Origin: Paenibacillus albicereus
Lineage (GTDB): Bacteria > Bacillota > Bacilli > Paenibacillales > Paenibacillaceae
Assembly (NCBI RefSeq): GCF_012676905.1
Contig: NZ_CP051428.1
Span: 1,698,001-1,762,000, forward strand
DNA: 64,000 bases
Reading direction: 5' to 3'
Numbering within the stretch: position 1 is the first letter of the stretch; every line of letters starts with the position of its first letter. The position numbers and the translations under genes are program-made. The notes below the pieces were generated by a model. The model was not told the origin of the DNA, did not search any database, and saw nothing but the letters and a program-made list of their open reading frames with translations. Below, one piece after another: positions 1 through 10,057 of the stretch.

Positions 1-94
1 GCGCGTTCATGACGATCATCAGGACGAAGGCGGCTGTGTTCACGGCGCGCTGCCAGACGGGGAGGGCGGCGCTGCGGGCAGAGATGGCGTTCAT
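1..94 (-). CDS. N-terminal fragment of a membrane protein (possibly TspO/MBR family), cut by window edge
   Basis: Only the first 31 codons are inside the window. The start is the ATG at 94, six bases after a perfect AAGGAGG on the minus strand; an upstream ATG at 100 touches the SD and is unlikely. The peptide begins MNAISARSAALPVWQRAVNT and runs into a hydrophobic helix (AAFVLMIVMNA). A Trp-Gln-Arg stretch followed at once by a first membrane helix resembles the N-terminus of tryptophan-rich sensory proteins (TspO/MBR), but 31 residues cannot prove it. A promoter with an overlapping dyad lies just upstream, so this is the first gene of its transcript. Confidence 0.5.
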   Translation of the reverse strand, partial: MNAISARSAALPVWQRAVNTAAFVLMIVMNA

Positions 95-138
95 GGACAT
101 CCTCCTTGGAGACGATGCTTCCATCGGCATCGTTTTTT

Positions 139-180
139 TATACTGTCGGGTATATATTCACCGAAGCGGACCGGCATCAA
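139..180 (-). promoter_or_regulatory. Promoter with overlapping inverted-repeat operator for the partial minus-strand gene
   Basis: On the minus strand a -35 TTGATG (180-175) is followed after 18 bases by a -10 TATATA (156-151). An inverted repeat with arms TATAC/GTATA and a 6-bp spacer (139-154) overlaps the -10 and the expected start point. That arrangement suits a repressor. No candidate repressor gene is visible beside it. Confidence 0.5.
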
Positions 181-309
181 CCACGGCGGCTGCAGCCGGC
201 GAGGCGGCTGTCCCTCCATGACGCTTGACCCTTACGTGTCCGCCTCTTGCCGAATAGCATAATCTAGCTGACATCCAACGAGTGAGAGTTCGAGCAAGGA
301 GAGAGGTTC

Positions 310-1473
310 GTGGCGAAGCAGAGAGTCGCGTTCGTGACGCCGGGATCGTTCCCGATCCCCTCGACGGGCAGCAGCTCGGTCGAGCGCGTCGTGGAAAAGA
401 TGGTGCCGTGGCTCGCCGCCGACGTCGAGCCGGTCATCTATGGCCGCAGCGCCAAAGGACTGTCGCGGGTCGGAAAGGTAGGCGGCGTCCGCTGCGTCCG
501 CTATCCGGCCAGGGACAAGAGCGCTTACGTGCGGGCTGTAAGTGCCTCGGCGCGCCGGCTCGGGCCGGATCTGATCGAAGTCGAGAACAGACCCGGCTAC
601 GTGCTGACGCTAGGCCGTCGCCATCCGGGCACGCGCATCTGGCTGAACCTGCATTCGACCTCGTTCATCGGAGCGGGAGCGATTCGTCGGGACCGGCTGC
701 GAGCGAGCTTGCGCAGGGCGGAGCGCGTCATCGTCAACAGCGAGTTCCTGCGCGACGAGGTCGTGCGCCGCGTGCCGGAGGCGGCCGCCAAGGTGCGCGT
801 CGTGCCGATCGGCGTCGACGCGGAGCGGTTCCTGTCCCGGTGGGAGCCGGAAGGAGCGGCGAGGCGCGAGCGGCTGCGGCAGGCCCGAGGCTGGCAAGGC
901 CGGGACGTCGTGCTGTTCATGGGGCGGGTCATCCCGCTCAAAGGGGTCCATCATCTGCTGAGCGTGCTGCCGCGCCTCGCCGCCGAGCATCCGAGCGTGC
1001 TGCTCGTCGTCGTCGGCAGCCCCTTCTACGGCTCGCACCGCACGACGCGCTACAGCAGGATGCTGCAGCGGATCGGACGCCGGCTGCGCGGGCAAGTGCA
1101 GTTCGTGCCTTACGTGCCGCATGACGCCGTGCCCGACTGGTTCCTGGCGGCGGACATCGCCGCTGTTCCTTCGGGCGCGCGCGAGGCGTTCGGCCTCGTC
1201 AACGTCGAGGCGATGGCGAGCGGCATCCCGGTCGTCGCCTCCCGCGCGGGCGGCATGCGCGAGATCATCGTCGACGGCGAGACCGGATATCTGGCCGATC
1301 CGAGGCGGCTCGAGCAGGAGCTCGGCGACCGGCTGCTCGCGCTGCTGCGCGATGCGGAGCTGCGGGAGCGGATGGGGCGCGCCAGCCGCGAGCGGGTGGA
1401 GCAGTGCTACACCTGGCAGGCGACGGCCCGGCGCTGGCTGGAGGTATGGGCGGAAGCGGCGGAGCACCCCTGA
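310..1473 (+). CDS. GT4-family glycosyltransferase, CotSA-like
   Basis: A 387-residue GT-B retaining glycosyltransferase, likely cytoplasmic and transferring a nucleotide-activated sugar to a surface or spore-coat glycan. The N-terminal acceptor domain opens with a beta strand and Gly/Ser loop (VAFVTPGSFPIPSTGSSSVE). The C-terminal GT4 domain has VVLFMGRVIPLKGVHHLL and the E-x7-E signature at E292/E300, followed by GIPVVASRAGGMREI. GTG 310 is the start, preceded by AAGGAGAG. Length fits CotSA-type spore-coat glycosyltransferases. It stands alone and ends before a strong bidirectional terminator. Donor and acceptor cannot be told from sequence. Confidence 0.85.
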   Translation: MAKQRVAFVTPGSFPIPSTGSSSVERVVEKMVPWLAADVEPVIYGRSAKGLSRVGKVGGVRCVRYPARDKSAYVRAVSASARRLGPDLIEVENRPGYVLTLGRRHPGTRIWLNLHSTSFIGAGAIRRDRLRASLRRAERVIVNSEFLRDEVVRRVPEAAAKVRVVPIGVDAERFLSRWEPEGAARRERLRQARGWQGRDVVLFMGRVIPLKGVHHLLSVLPRLAAEHPSVLLVVVGSPFYGSHRTTRYSRMLQRIGRRLRGQVQFVPYVPHDAVPDWFLAADIAAVPSGAREAFGLVNVEAMASGIPVVASRAGGMREIIVDGETGYLADPRRLEQELGDRLLALLRDAELRERMGRASRERVEQCYTWQATARRWLEVWAEAAEHP

Positions 1474-1599
1474 GCGAGCGCGAAGAGGGCTGGAGGAGCC
1501 GTCGCAGTTGCGGCAGCCGACCGCAGCCGTGACGGCCGACGGCCGAGCCAAAACAGGTCGGAACGGGCTGTACCAGTACCGCATACCGCCGGCATTGCA

Positions 1600-1639
1600 A
1601 AAAAAGACCGCATCCCCTTTTTTCGGGGTTGCGGTCTTT
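1600..1639. terminator. Bidirectional intrinsic terminator
   Basis: An AAAGACCGCA arm and CCCC pair with CGGGG and TGCGGTCTTT around a T-rich loop, with an A-run before and T-run after. It lies between the plus-strand GT4 gene and the convergent DUF1349 gene and can serve both. Confidence 0.85.
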
Positions 1640-1667
1640 GCCGTTCCAGCCCTAGCTCGTGCAGCCG

Positions 1668-2273
1668 TCATTTCCCTGCGCGGATGTTCTTCAGCGTTCG
1701 ATGTTCAAGGGAGAAGTTCGAATAAAACCGATCTCCGCCAGATCCGGTCGGGCATTGAGGCAGCAGGCCGACCTTCACGGTCTCCTGGGCGGGCAGGGTA
1801 AAATACCGCATCATGAAAAAGTGGATGCCGTCGGTCGAATAATGAAACGCGAAGGAAGGGCCGGTGCGGGCCGCCTGCAGCCAGACGGAATTCCCCTCGA
1901 TGTCGCAGCCGTTCGCATCGTCCGAGACCGAGTTGGTGACGACGCTGACGACGGCATGCGTGCCGAAGTCCGTCAGCTCGAAGCAGGCCTTCGCCCAGAC
2001 GTCCAGATCCTGCATGACCATGATGGAGGCGGAGTCGTATAGGCTCGTGAACGCATGCTCGACCTTGACGCGCATGACGAAATCTCCTGTGACCTCCGTG
2101 TAGTAGAAGGGCGCGTTGAGAAGACTCTCGGGTAGCGTCCCTTCTTCGGACTCCGTGCCATGGGGACAAAAGAAATCGGTTTTTTCCGGCGCATGCAGGA
2201 TGATCCGGTCCGGCTCGAATCGAACGCGGCTTTCATTCAGCCAGCGGAACGTCTCAAAAGCGGAGTGATTCAA
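1668..2273 (-). CDS. DUF1349 domain-containing protein
   Basis: A 201-residue soluble protein spanning essentially one DUF1349 domain, a concanavalin-A-like beta-sandwich family. Typical stretches include FFCPHG near residue 35, FYYTEVTGDFVMRVKVEH, SIMVMQDLDVWAKACFE and SVWLQAARTGPSFAFHYSTDG. Its biochemical role is unsettled; members are often predicted to bind carbohydrate. The start is TTG 2273, seven bases after AAGGAGG on the minus strand. It is a single-gene unit, convergent with the upstream glycosyltransferase and divergent from a degraded HAD gene whose remnant overlaps its ribosome binding site. Confidence 0.85.
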   Translation of the reverse strand: MNHSAFETFRWLNESRVRFEPDRIILHAPEKTDFFCPHGTESEEGTLPESLLNAPFYYTEVTGDFVMRVKVEHAFTSLYDSASIMVMQDLDVWAKACFELTDFGTHAVVSVVTNSVSDDANGCDIEGNSVWLQAARTGPSFAFHYSTDGIHFFMMRYFTLPAQETVKVGLLPQCPTGSGGDRFYSNFSLEHRTLKNIRAGK

Positions 2274-2560
2274 TGGAATTCCTCCTTGTATTCTCCTTGT
2301 ATAGATTTATCCTAACAGGAATTTTGATCTGGGACGATGGGGACCCGATCCTGAAGTGGCTGGAGCGTTCCGGTGCTGACCCCAAAGAAACGATCTACAT
2401 CGGCGATACGACGTACGATATGGAATGCGCGCAGGCAGCGGGAGTCGATTTCGGACTGGCGGTCTGGGGATGTCGGAACCACGCCGAAATTCAATGTCTC
2501 CGCAGGCTGGAACGGCCGCAGGAGATTCTTGCCCTGCTGGAGGAAGATGAAGAGGCTTGA
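2273..2560 (+). pseudogene. HAD-superfamily phosphatase, C-terminal remnant
   Basis: From about base 2335 the frame encodes the last third of a phosphoglycolate-phosphatase-like HAD hydrolase: PILKWLERSGADPKETIYIGDTTYDMECAQAAGVDFGLAVWGC, containing motif IV (GDTTYDMECA) and the usual strand after it. The catalytic DxDGT motif I, the cap domain and motif III Lys, about 110-130 residues, are missing. The first roughly 20 residues are not family-like, and the nominal ATG at 2273 overlaps the TTG start and SD of the divergent DUF1349 gene, with no SD of its own. It is best read as the tail left after a deletion. Confidence 0.7.
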
Positions 2561-2587
2561 GCAAAAGGATGGGCGTTGATAAGAATT

Positions 2588-2629
2588 ACAAAAGCCGCTA
2601 GGGACGATGAAGGTCGTCTTTAGCGGCTC
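2588..2629 (-). terminator. Intrinsic terminator downstream of the TetR gene
   Basis: AGCCGCTA pairs with TAGCGGCT, with inner ACGA/TCGT pairing. Read on the minus strand it is followed by TTTTGTAATTCTT, so it ends the minus-strand tetR transcript and also lies just after the HAD remnant. Confidence 0.7.
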
Positions 2630-2658
2630 ATAAGGCTTGGTGTTGTCAGATAAAGGCA

Positions 2659-3273
2659 TCAGAGCGGGCGGACATGCTCCGGAGCCAGCACCAGGCGCAG
2701 CAGATGGTCGGGGTGGATCAGCGGAATGTTCTTCTCGTCGCTTGCATGGAGGATCATCGAGCCGCTCATCGCCGTCAGCAAGCCTGCGATCAGCAGGTCC
2801 GCATCGTCCTTGGCGATCTCGCCGGTGCGCTGGCCTTCAAAGAACAGCGGCTTGAGCTTGGAGGCGAACCAGTCCATCGAATAATCCTTGATGATCTCGC
2901 GCGCCTCCTCCGGCACGCCCTCCGATGCCCGCGCCTGATGGATCAGCAGGAACGACAGCCGGGCTTCCTCGCTCATCGCTTCATGGAGGAAGTGCCGCAG
3001 CTTGTCGATGACGGTGCCGGGATGGCCCAGCATCTCCTCGACGCCGCCGCCTGCGCCGAGCATCGCCTCGCGCACGAGAGCGATGAACAGCTCATCCTTG
3101 GACTTGAAGTAATGGTACAGCAAGCCGTGGCTGATGCCGGCGGCCGCCGCGATCATGCTCATCTTGGTGAGGACGGGGCCGCGGCGGGCGAAGACGCCCA
3201 GAGCGGCGTCTATGATCTGCTCCCTGCGCTCGTCGCGGATGGCATGCAGCTGGTCTTCGTTGAGTGGAGCCAT
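2659..3273 (-). CDS. TetR/AcrR-family transcriptional regulator
   Basis: A 204-residue one-component repressor. Residues about 15-65 form the TetR DNA-binding domain (REQIIDAALGVFARRG, then AAAAGISHGLLYHYFKSKDEL, with the family's YHYF-sKdeL end). The rest is an all-helical ligand/dimer domain with no recognisable ligand signature. The start is ATG 3273 after a weak GAGGTCG SD. It lies 39 bases downstream of a FAD-oxidoreductase gene on the same strand and is probably co-transcribed. The two TTGACT-N5-AGTCAA-like dyads upstream of that gene (4897-4913, 4986-5002) are likely its operators. Confidence 0.9.
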   Translation of the reverse strand: MAPLNEDQLHAIRDERREQIIDAALGVFARRGPVLTKMSMIAAAAGISHGLLYHYFKSKDELFIALVREAMLGAGGGVEEMLGHPGTVIDKLRHFLHEAMSEEARLSFLLIHQARASEGVPEEAREIIKDYSMDWFASKLKPLFFEGQRTGEIAKDDADLLIAGLLTAMSGSMILHASDEKNIPLIHPDHLLRLVLAPEHVRPL

Positions 3274-3312
3274 GGCATTCGACCTCGAATCTGTATAAGG
3301 ACATCTTTTTCC

Positions 3313-4872
3313 CTACGATACCTCATTCGGAGCGCGGGAGCAATCGGGCGCGAAGGGAAGGTTCCGTTCCAGGAACATGCGGAGGCTCTCGCCGGGCTCA
3401 AGAATCTCCTCCAGCCAATCCTCGCGCCCGCAGCGGATCAGGATCGAACGGACCGCTTCTTCGCCGAACAGCGCGGATGGAGGCAAGTCGAGTCCCTGGA
3501 CGCCCAGGATGGGCCCGAACAGCTCCATGTCCCCGCCTTGCAGCGCCTGCTTGCGAGCGATGTCCAGATAGGACTGGCAGAACGCGATGCCGCGTCTCGA
3601 CAACGGACCCTCGTAGGCGACTCCCGGCCACTTCATGTCCGCAACGACGATCGTCCACCAGGCCGGGAGCACGATGGACGCGAAACGGCGAAGCAGCTTC
3701 CGTTCCCAGCCTGGGGGTGAAGCATCCGCCTGTGCAGAGGCAGCTTGATCCGCCAGCGCTTTCCCCAGCTCTGCCGCTTCGGCCGCCGCGACCGTGATGC
3801 CCTGCCCGTAGATCGGATCGAAGCTGCAGATCGCATCCCCGATGACGAGCAGGCCGGAAGGCCAAAGAGGCATGGATTCGTAATGCGTCCAGCGGCATTC
3901 CGGAACGCGGAAGGCTTGCGGGTCGCCGGCCGGCTCAAGCTGCGCGAGGATTTCGGCGAGCAGCGGATGGACGAGCTCGGCGGCAGCCGGCTCATATCGG
4001 TTCGGATCGACCGGCGGATGGATTCCGCCTGCGCTGTAGAGCGTCGTTTCGGCAAGGCCGTTCTCGATCGGGCTGAAGACGCCGGAGCCTTACGAGAGCG
4101 CTGGATCGCCGTCGATCACCACCGTGGCGTACTTGTCGCGCAGAGACTCGGAAATGCGGTAATACCGGGTACTGTAGGCGAGACGTGCATGAAGGCTTTC
4201 CTTGTCCGGCTTGCCAAGTCCGAGCTGTTCAAGCCAAGCGGGCAGCTTGGAGTAGCGGCCGGAGGCGTCGACGACCAGATCCGCTTCGAGATCGAACGGA
4301 GATTCGCCTTGGCTTCCGCGGGATTCTTTGAGACGCACGCCGGTGACGGCGAGCCGTTCGCCCGCTGTCTCGGTCAACAGGGAGGCCGCTTCGCGCTGTT
4401 GAAGCAGGCGGATGCGCGGCTCCTCCAGCACGCGGCAGCGGATGACCCACTCCAGCAGGGGACGGGAGCAGCCTTCGTCCTTCTCGTAAGGGAAGTTCAA
4501 CGCTCCGAGCGGGGAGATGAAATGCATTTCCTTTCCCCCGCGCTCGTAGGCTCCGGCCGCGATCAAGTCGTCGGTCCAGCCGGGGAACAGCTCGGTGAGG
4601 ATGTTCTTGCCCAAATTCTGAAGCCGGTGCGGATGCCGGTCCTGAGGCGTGCCCGGCCGATTCGCCGGATGATCGGGGAGCGCATCCCGCTCGAGGAGCA
4701 CGACCTCTTCATAATGGGCGGCAAGGGTATTGGCTGCAAGCAGGCCGGCCATGCTGCCTCCGATGACGACGGCTCGGGAACGGGGAAGGGCGGCTGGAGT
4801 CGGGCTTGCGGCGGAATGGGCCTGCTTGTCGTGCTCGGCGTTGGTATGGGGAATCAGGCGGTCGGTCGTCAT
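3313..4872 (-). pseudogene. FAD-dependent oxidoreductase split by an in-frame TAA
   Basis: The minus-strand reading frame from ATG 4872 to 3313 would give about 518 residues but carries one TAA at 4092-4090 (codon 261). Before it are the Rossmann FAD motif (AVVIGGSMAGLLAANTL, Gly38-Gly43), the acidic end of strand 2 (VVLLERD) and GTPQDRHPHRL, typical of FAD monooxygenases (PF01494-like). After the stop, in the same frame, homology continues with GSGVFSPIENG and the second FAD motif GLLVIGDAICSFDPIYGQG. With no frame change, this is a nonsense mutation, a read-through site or a sequencing error. SD TAGGAG precedes ATG 4872. It probably forms an operon with tetR. Confidence 0.8.
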
Positions 4873-4896
4873 GGTTTCATCGCTCCTAAATTTTGA

Positions 4897-4913
4897 TTGA
4901 TTTGTTCAGTCAA
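4897..4913. promoter_or_regulatory. Putative TetR operator, copy 1 (imperfect)
   Basis: TTGATTTGTTCAGTCAA: six-base arms with a 5-bp spacer and one arm mismatch relative to copy 2. It lies immediately upstream of the oxidoreductase SD, where binding would block transcription. Confidence 0.6.
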
Positions 4914-4985
4914 TGATTAGCGTGATGAGGCTGGATGAGGTGTTGGCGGTGGGAAATGAAACGAACGGCATCTCCATTAAATAAA

Positions 4986-5002
4986 TTGACTGAATGAGTC
5001 AA
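4986..5002. promoter_or_regulatory. Putative TetR operator, copy 2 (perfect dyad)
   Basis: TTGACTGAATGAGTCAA: perfect TTGACT/AGTCAA arms around a 5-bp spacer, the form common for TetR-family operators. Its TTGACT can also be read as a -35 for the minus-strand gene. The centre is 89 bp from copy 1 and about 95 bp before the small AT-rich gene on the other side. Confidence 0.65.
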
Positions 5003-5089
5003 TCAAAATATAGTCGCGTAGAATCGTCCTGTCAATAGGTGACGAGCAAAAAGTCCAAGTGTTGCGGGAGAGGGGGGATGGTGGAGATA

Positions 5090-5328
5090 ATGAAATATAG
5101 TAATCAATTATAGTAATCAATTATAGTAATCAAATATGGTCGTTTAAAGAAGATATATTACAAGTGAGAGATCATGATGAGTGGATTGTGTTGGATTTAG
5201 GCTGGTATCCTGAATTTAATCTAGATGATGGTTCATTTAAATTAGTTGTAGTTAAAAGCAATGATTGGTTGAATCCATTGTATGAAAACAGAACCAAAGA
5301 TATTGAAATTGTAATTGAATATATTTAA
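5090..5328 (+). pseudogene. Small AT-rich gene broken by a 13-bp tandem triplication (possible immunity-like protein)
   Basis: GGTGGAGATA precedes ATG 5090. The frame reads MKYSNQL then TAG because the 13-bp unit TATAGTAATCAAT occurs three times (5096-5134). With a single unit the frame would read MKYSNQIWSFKEDILQVRD and continue through WIVLDLGWYPEFN and LVVVKSNDWLNPLYENR to TAA at 5328, a clean 70-residue acidic protein. The 26 extra bases shift the frame. Codon use is AT-rich, unlike all neighbours, suggesting transfer. The WYPEF/DW pattern reminds me of small immunity-type proteins, but I cannot name a family with confidence. Confidence 0.65.
5096..5134 (+). repeat. 13-bp tandem repeat, three units, inside the start of the small gene
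   Basis: TATAGTAATCAAT at 5096-5108 and 5109-5121, then a third unit ending A at 5122-5134. Any number of units above one brings a TAG into frame shortly after the start codon, so only contraction to one unit restores the reading frame. Confidence 0.9.
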
Positions 5329-5383
5329 AAAAAGCGATTGATTTTGCGGAAAACTGTTCGCCTTAGATTAATATCGTATAAAC

Positions 5384-5413
5384 TTGACACCCCCTCCTCT
5401 CCCGTCGTATAGT
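5384..5413 (+). promoter_or_regulatory. Sigma-A promoter of the thiamine operon
   Basis: A consensus TTGACA (5384-5389), an 18-bp spacer and TATAGT (5408-5413) place the transcription start a few bases before the TPP aptamer. Confidence 0.85.
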
Positions 5414-5427
5414 CAGAACCAAGATAT

Positions 5428-5515
5428 CCACTAGGGGCGCCCGCGAGGGCTGAGATAAAGCGAAGCTTTGGTCCCTTCGAACCTGATCTGGGTCATGCCA
5501 GCGTAGGAAAGTGGT
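5428..5515 (+). ncRNA. TPP riboswitch (thi box)
   Basis: The conserved core is complete: CTAGGGG, then GGGCTGAGAT in the pyrimidine-binding arm, then AACCTGATCTGGGTCATGCC and GCGTAGGAAAGTGG in the diphosphate arm. It starts about 15 bases after the promoter and is followed by a terminator hairpin at 5553-5583, so it very likely acts by ligand-induced transcription termination ahead of the thi genes. Confidence 0.95.
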
Positions 5516-5552
5516 CGAATCGCGCAACGTTTGTATCGGTCTGCGTCCGTTC

Positions 5553-5583
5553 GCCGCTTCCTGTCCGGGGAGGCGGCTTTTTT
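5553..5583 (+). terminator. Riboswitch expression-platform terminator
   Basis: GCCGCTTCC pairs with GGAGGCGGC (one G-T wobble) around a short loop, followed by six T. It lies about 38 bases after the TPP aptamer, the expected site for riboswitch-controlled attenuation. The following 270 bases up to the second hairpin hold no gene that I can support. Confidence 0.85.
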
Positions 5584-5852
5584 GCGCCCTGCCAAGCGGA
5601 TGGGGAGGAGGCGAGGACGTTCGGATAAGAAGGATAGAGGCTGAAAAGACAAGGGCGGCCCGGTCGGAATGCTTCGCCGGCTGCCTTGCGTCGAAGGCGC
5701 GGGAAGCACTCCCGTGCAGACTGCTCCCTCCTGAACCCTTCTCCGAAGCTCCCCCAACCTGGCGGCTGGCGCAGACCGAGCCAAGCCCCGCCGTCCCGGC
5801 TCGCAATGAGCCGTCACGGAACGATGCGCAGCCCGACTTCTTTGCTCTCTAG

Positions 5853-8894
<3,042 letters not shown>

Positions 8895-8902
8895 GAACAG
8901 GC

Positions 8903-8983
8903 GAACGAGGGGCAAAAATGGACTTGGATCGGTGTGCTGGAGATGAACCGGGTGAACGAGGGGCAGAAACGGACTTGGATCGG
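8903..8983. repeat. Two-copy 30-bp direct repeat with 51-bp period
   Basis: Near-identical 30-bp segments lie at 8903-8932 and 8954-8983 (shared start GAACGAGGGGCA, shared end GGACTTGGATCGG, two mismatches), offset by 51 bases, in the 157-base gap between thiF and thiE/S. No promoter or terminator is evident in the gap. Confidence 0.8.
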
Positions 8984-9051
8984 AAGGCCGCGACGAGATG
9001 CGGTAGGGAAGAAGCAGCGCGAATGAGGCTGCATCAGGGGGGAGTCGGCGG

Positions 9052-10053
9052 ATGAAGAAGCTGGATTTTAGCCTTTACGTCATCACCGGGGAGAACTACC
9101 ATCCCGGGCGGACGCTGGAGGAGGTCATGCGCGAGGCGCTTCACGGCGGGGCGGATATCGTGCAGTTGAGGCACAAGACGGCGAAGGAGGGCGAGCTGCT
9201 GGAAAAAGCCCGGCTGCTGCGCCGGCTGACGCGCGAGTACGGCGTGCCGCTCCTCATCAACGATTATCCGGAGCTGGCGCTGGAGGCGGAGGCCGACGGC
9301 GTCCATCTCGGCCAGGAGGACGGAGGCTGGCGCGAGGCGAGGGAGCGGCTCGGCCCGAACGCGATCATCGGCATCAGCACGCACAGCCTCGAGCAGGCGC
9401 TGGCGGCGGAAGACGCCGGCGCCGACTATATCGGCGTCGGCCCGGTGTTTCCGACCGCGACGAAGCCGGGGCGCGCCGCCGTAACGCTGGAGTACGTCCG
9501 TCAAGCGTCGCGCCACGTGCGCATCCCGTGGGTCGCGATCGGCGGCATCGGGCTGCATAACGCGCAGCAGGTGCTCGACGCCGGCGCGACGCGGCTGTGC
9601 GCCGTGTCCGCGATCGTCGGCAGCGAGTCGCCCGCCCACGCCTGCCACGAGCTCAAGGCGATGATCGCGGCGGCGCGGGGGAGGCGGAACGGCCAGGCGT
9701 ACGAGGCGGGCCGGGAGCTCGCGGCCGCTCGGGCCGAAGGCTTGGCGAACGCTGCGGCCGCTGTCGAGCCGGCGGTGGTTGCGTCGAGGGCAGGGCATGG
9801 CGGTGCGGCGCGGCAAGCGTCTGGCGTTGCCGCCGAAGCTGGGGCAGGAACGGCCGTCGACATCGTGCTGAACGGCGGCCCGCACCGGACGGCGGCGGGT
9901 ACGCTGGAGAGGCTCGTAGAGGAGCGCGGCCTGACCGGCCGTCGCATCGTCGCCGAAGCGGACGGGCAGATCGTGCCGCGCGAGGAGTGGGGCCGCTGCC
10001 GGCTGCGGAGCGGCATGACGGTCGAGCTGGTGCATTTTGTAGGAGGGGGCTGA
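9052..10053 (+). CDS. thiE: ThiE-ThiS fusion: thiamine-phosphate synthase with C-terminal sulfur carrier
   Basis: Residues 1 to about 213 are thiamine-phosphate synthase, which joins the pyrimidine diphosphate to thiazole phosphate: IVQLRHKT, LLINDYPELALEAEADGVHLGQED, IGISTHSLEQA, YIGVGPVFPTATKPG and VAIGGIG are all present. Residues 214-267 are an Ala/Gly-rich linker. Residues 268-333 are a full ThiS ubiquitin-fold domain (VDIVLNGGPHRTAAGTL, DGQIVPREEW, VELVHFVGGG) ending exactly in the Gly-Gly tail that ThiF adenylates. No separate thiS is seen in the operon. ATG 9052 follows GGGGGGAG. thiG starts 4 bases after the stop. Confidence 0.95.
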   Translation: MKKLDFSLYVITGENYHPGRTLEEVMREALHGGADIVQLRHKTAKEGELLEKARLLRRLTREYGVPLLINDYPELALEAEADGVHLGQEDGGWREARERLGPNAIIGISTHSLEQALAAEDAGADYIGVGPVFPTATKPGRAAVTLEYVRQASRHVRIPWVAIGGIGLHNAQQVLDAGATRLCAVSAIVGSESPAHACHELKAMIAAARGRRNGQAYEAGRELAAARAEGLANAAAAVEPAVVASRAGHGGAARQASGVAAEAGAGTAVDIVLNGGPHRTAAGTLERLVEERGLTGRRIVAEADGQIVPREEWGRCRLRSGMTVELVHFVGGG

Positions 10054-10057
10054 GCGG

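Noticed and set aside
3313-4872. Frameshift in the FAD oxidoreductase
   Set aside because: The two halves are exactly in frame (216 bases from the stop to the next internal ATG); only a nonsense codon separates them.
5511-5852. A 113-codon frame in the thiamine leader as a leader gene
   Set aside because: It starts inside the aptamer, runs through the terminator hairpin and has no SD or family features.
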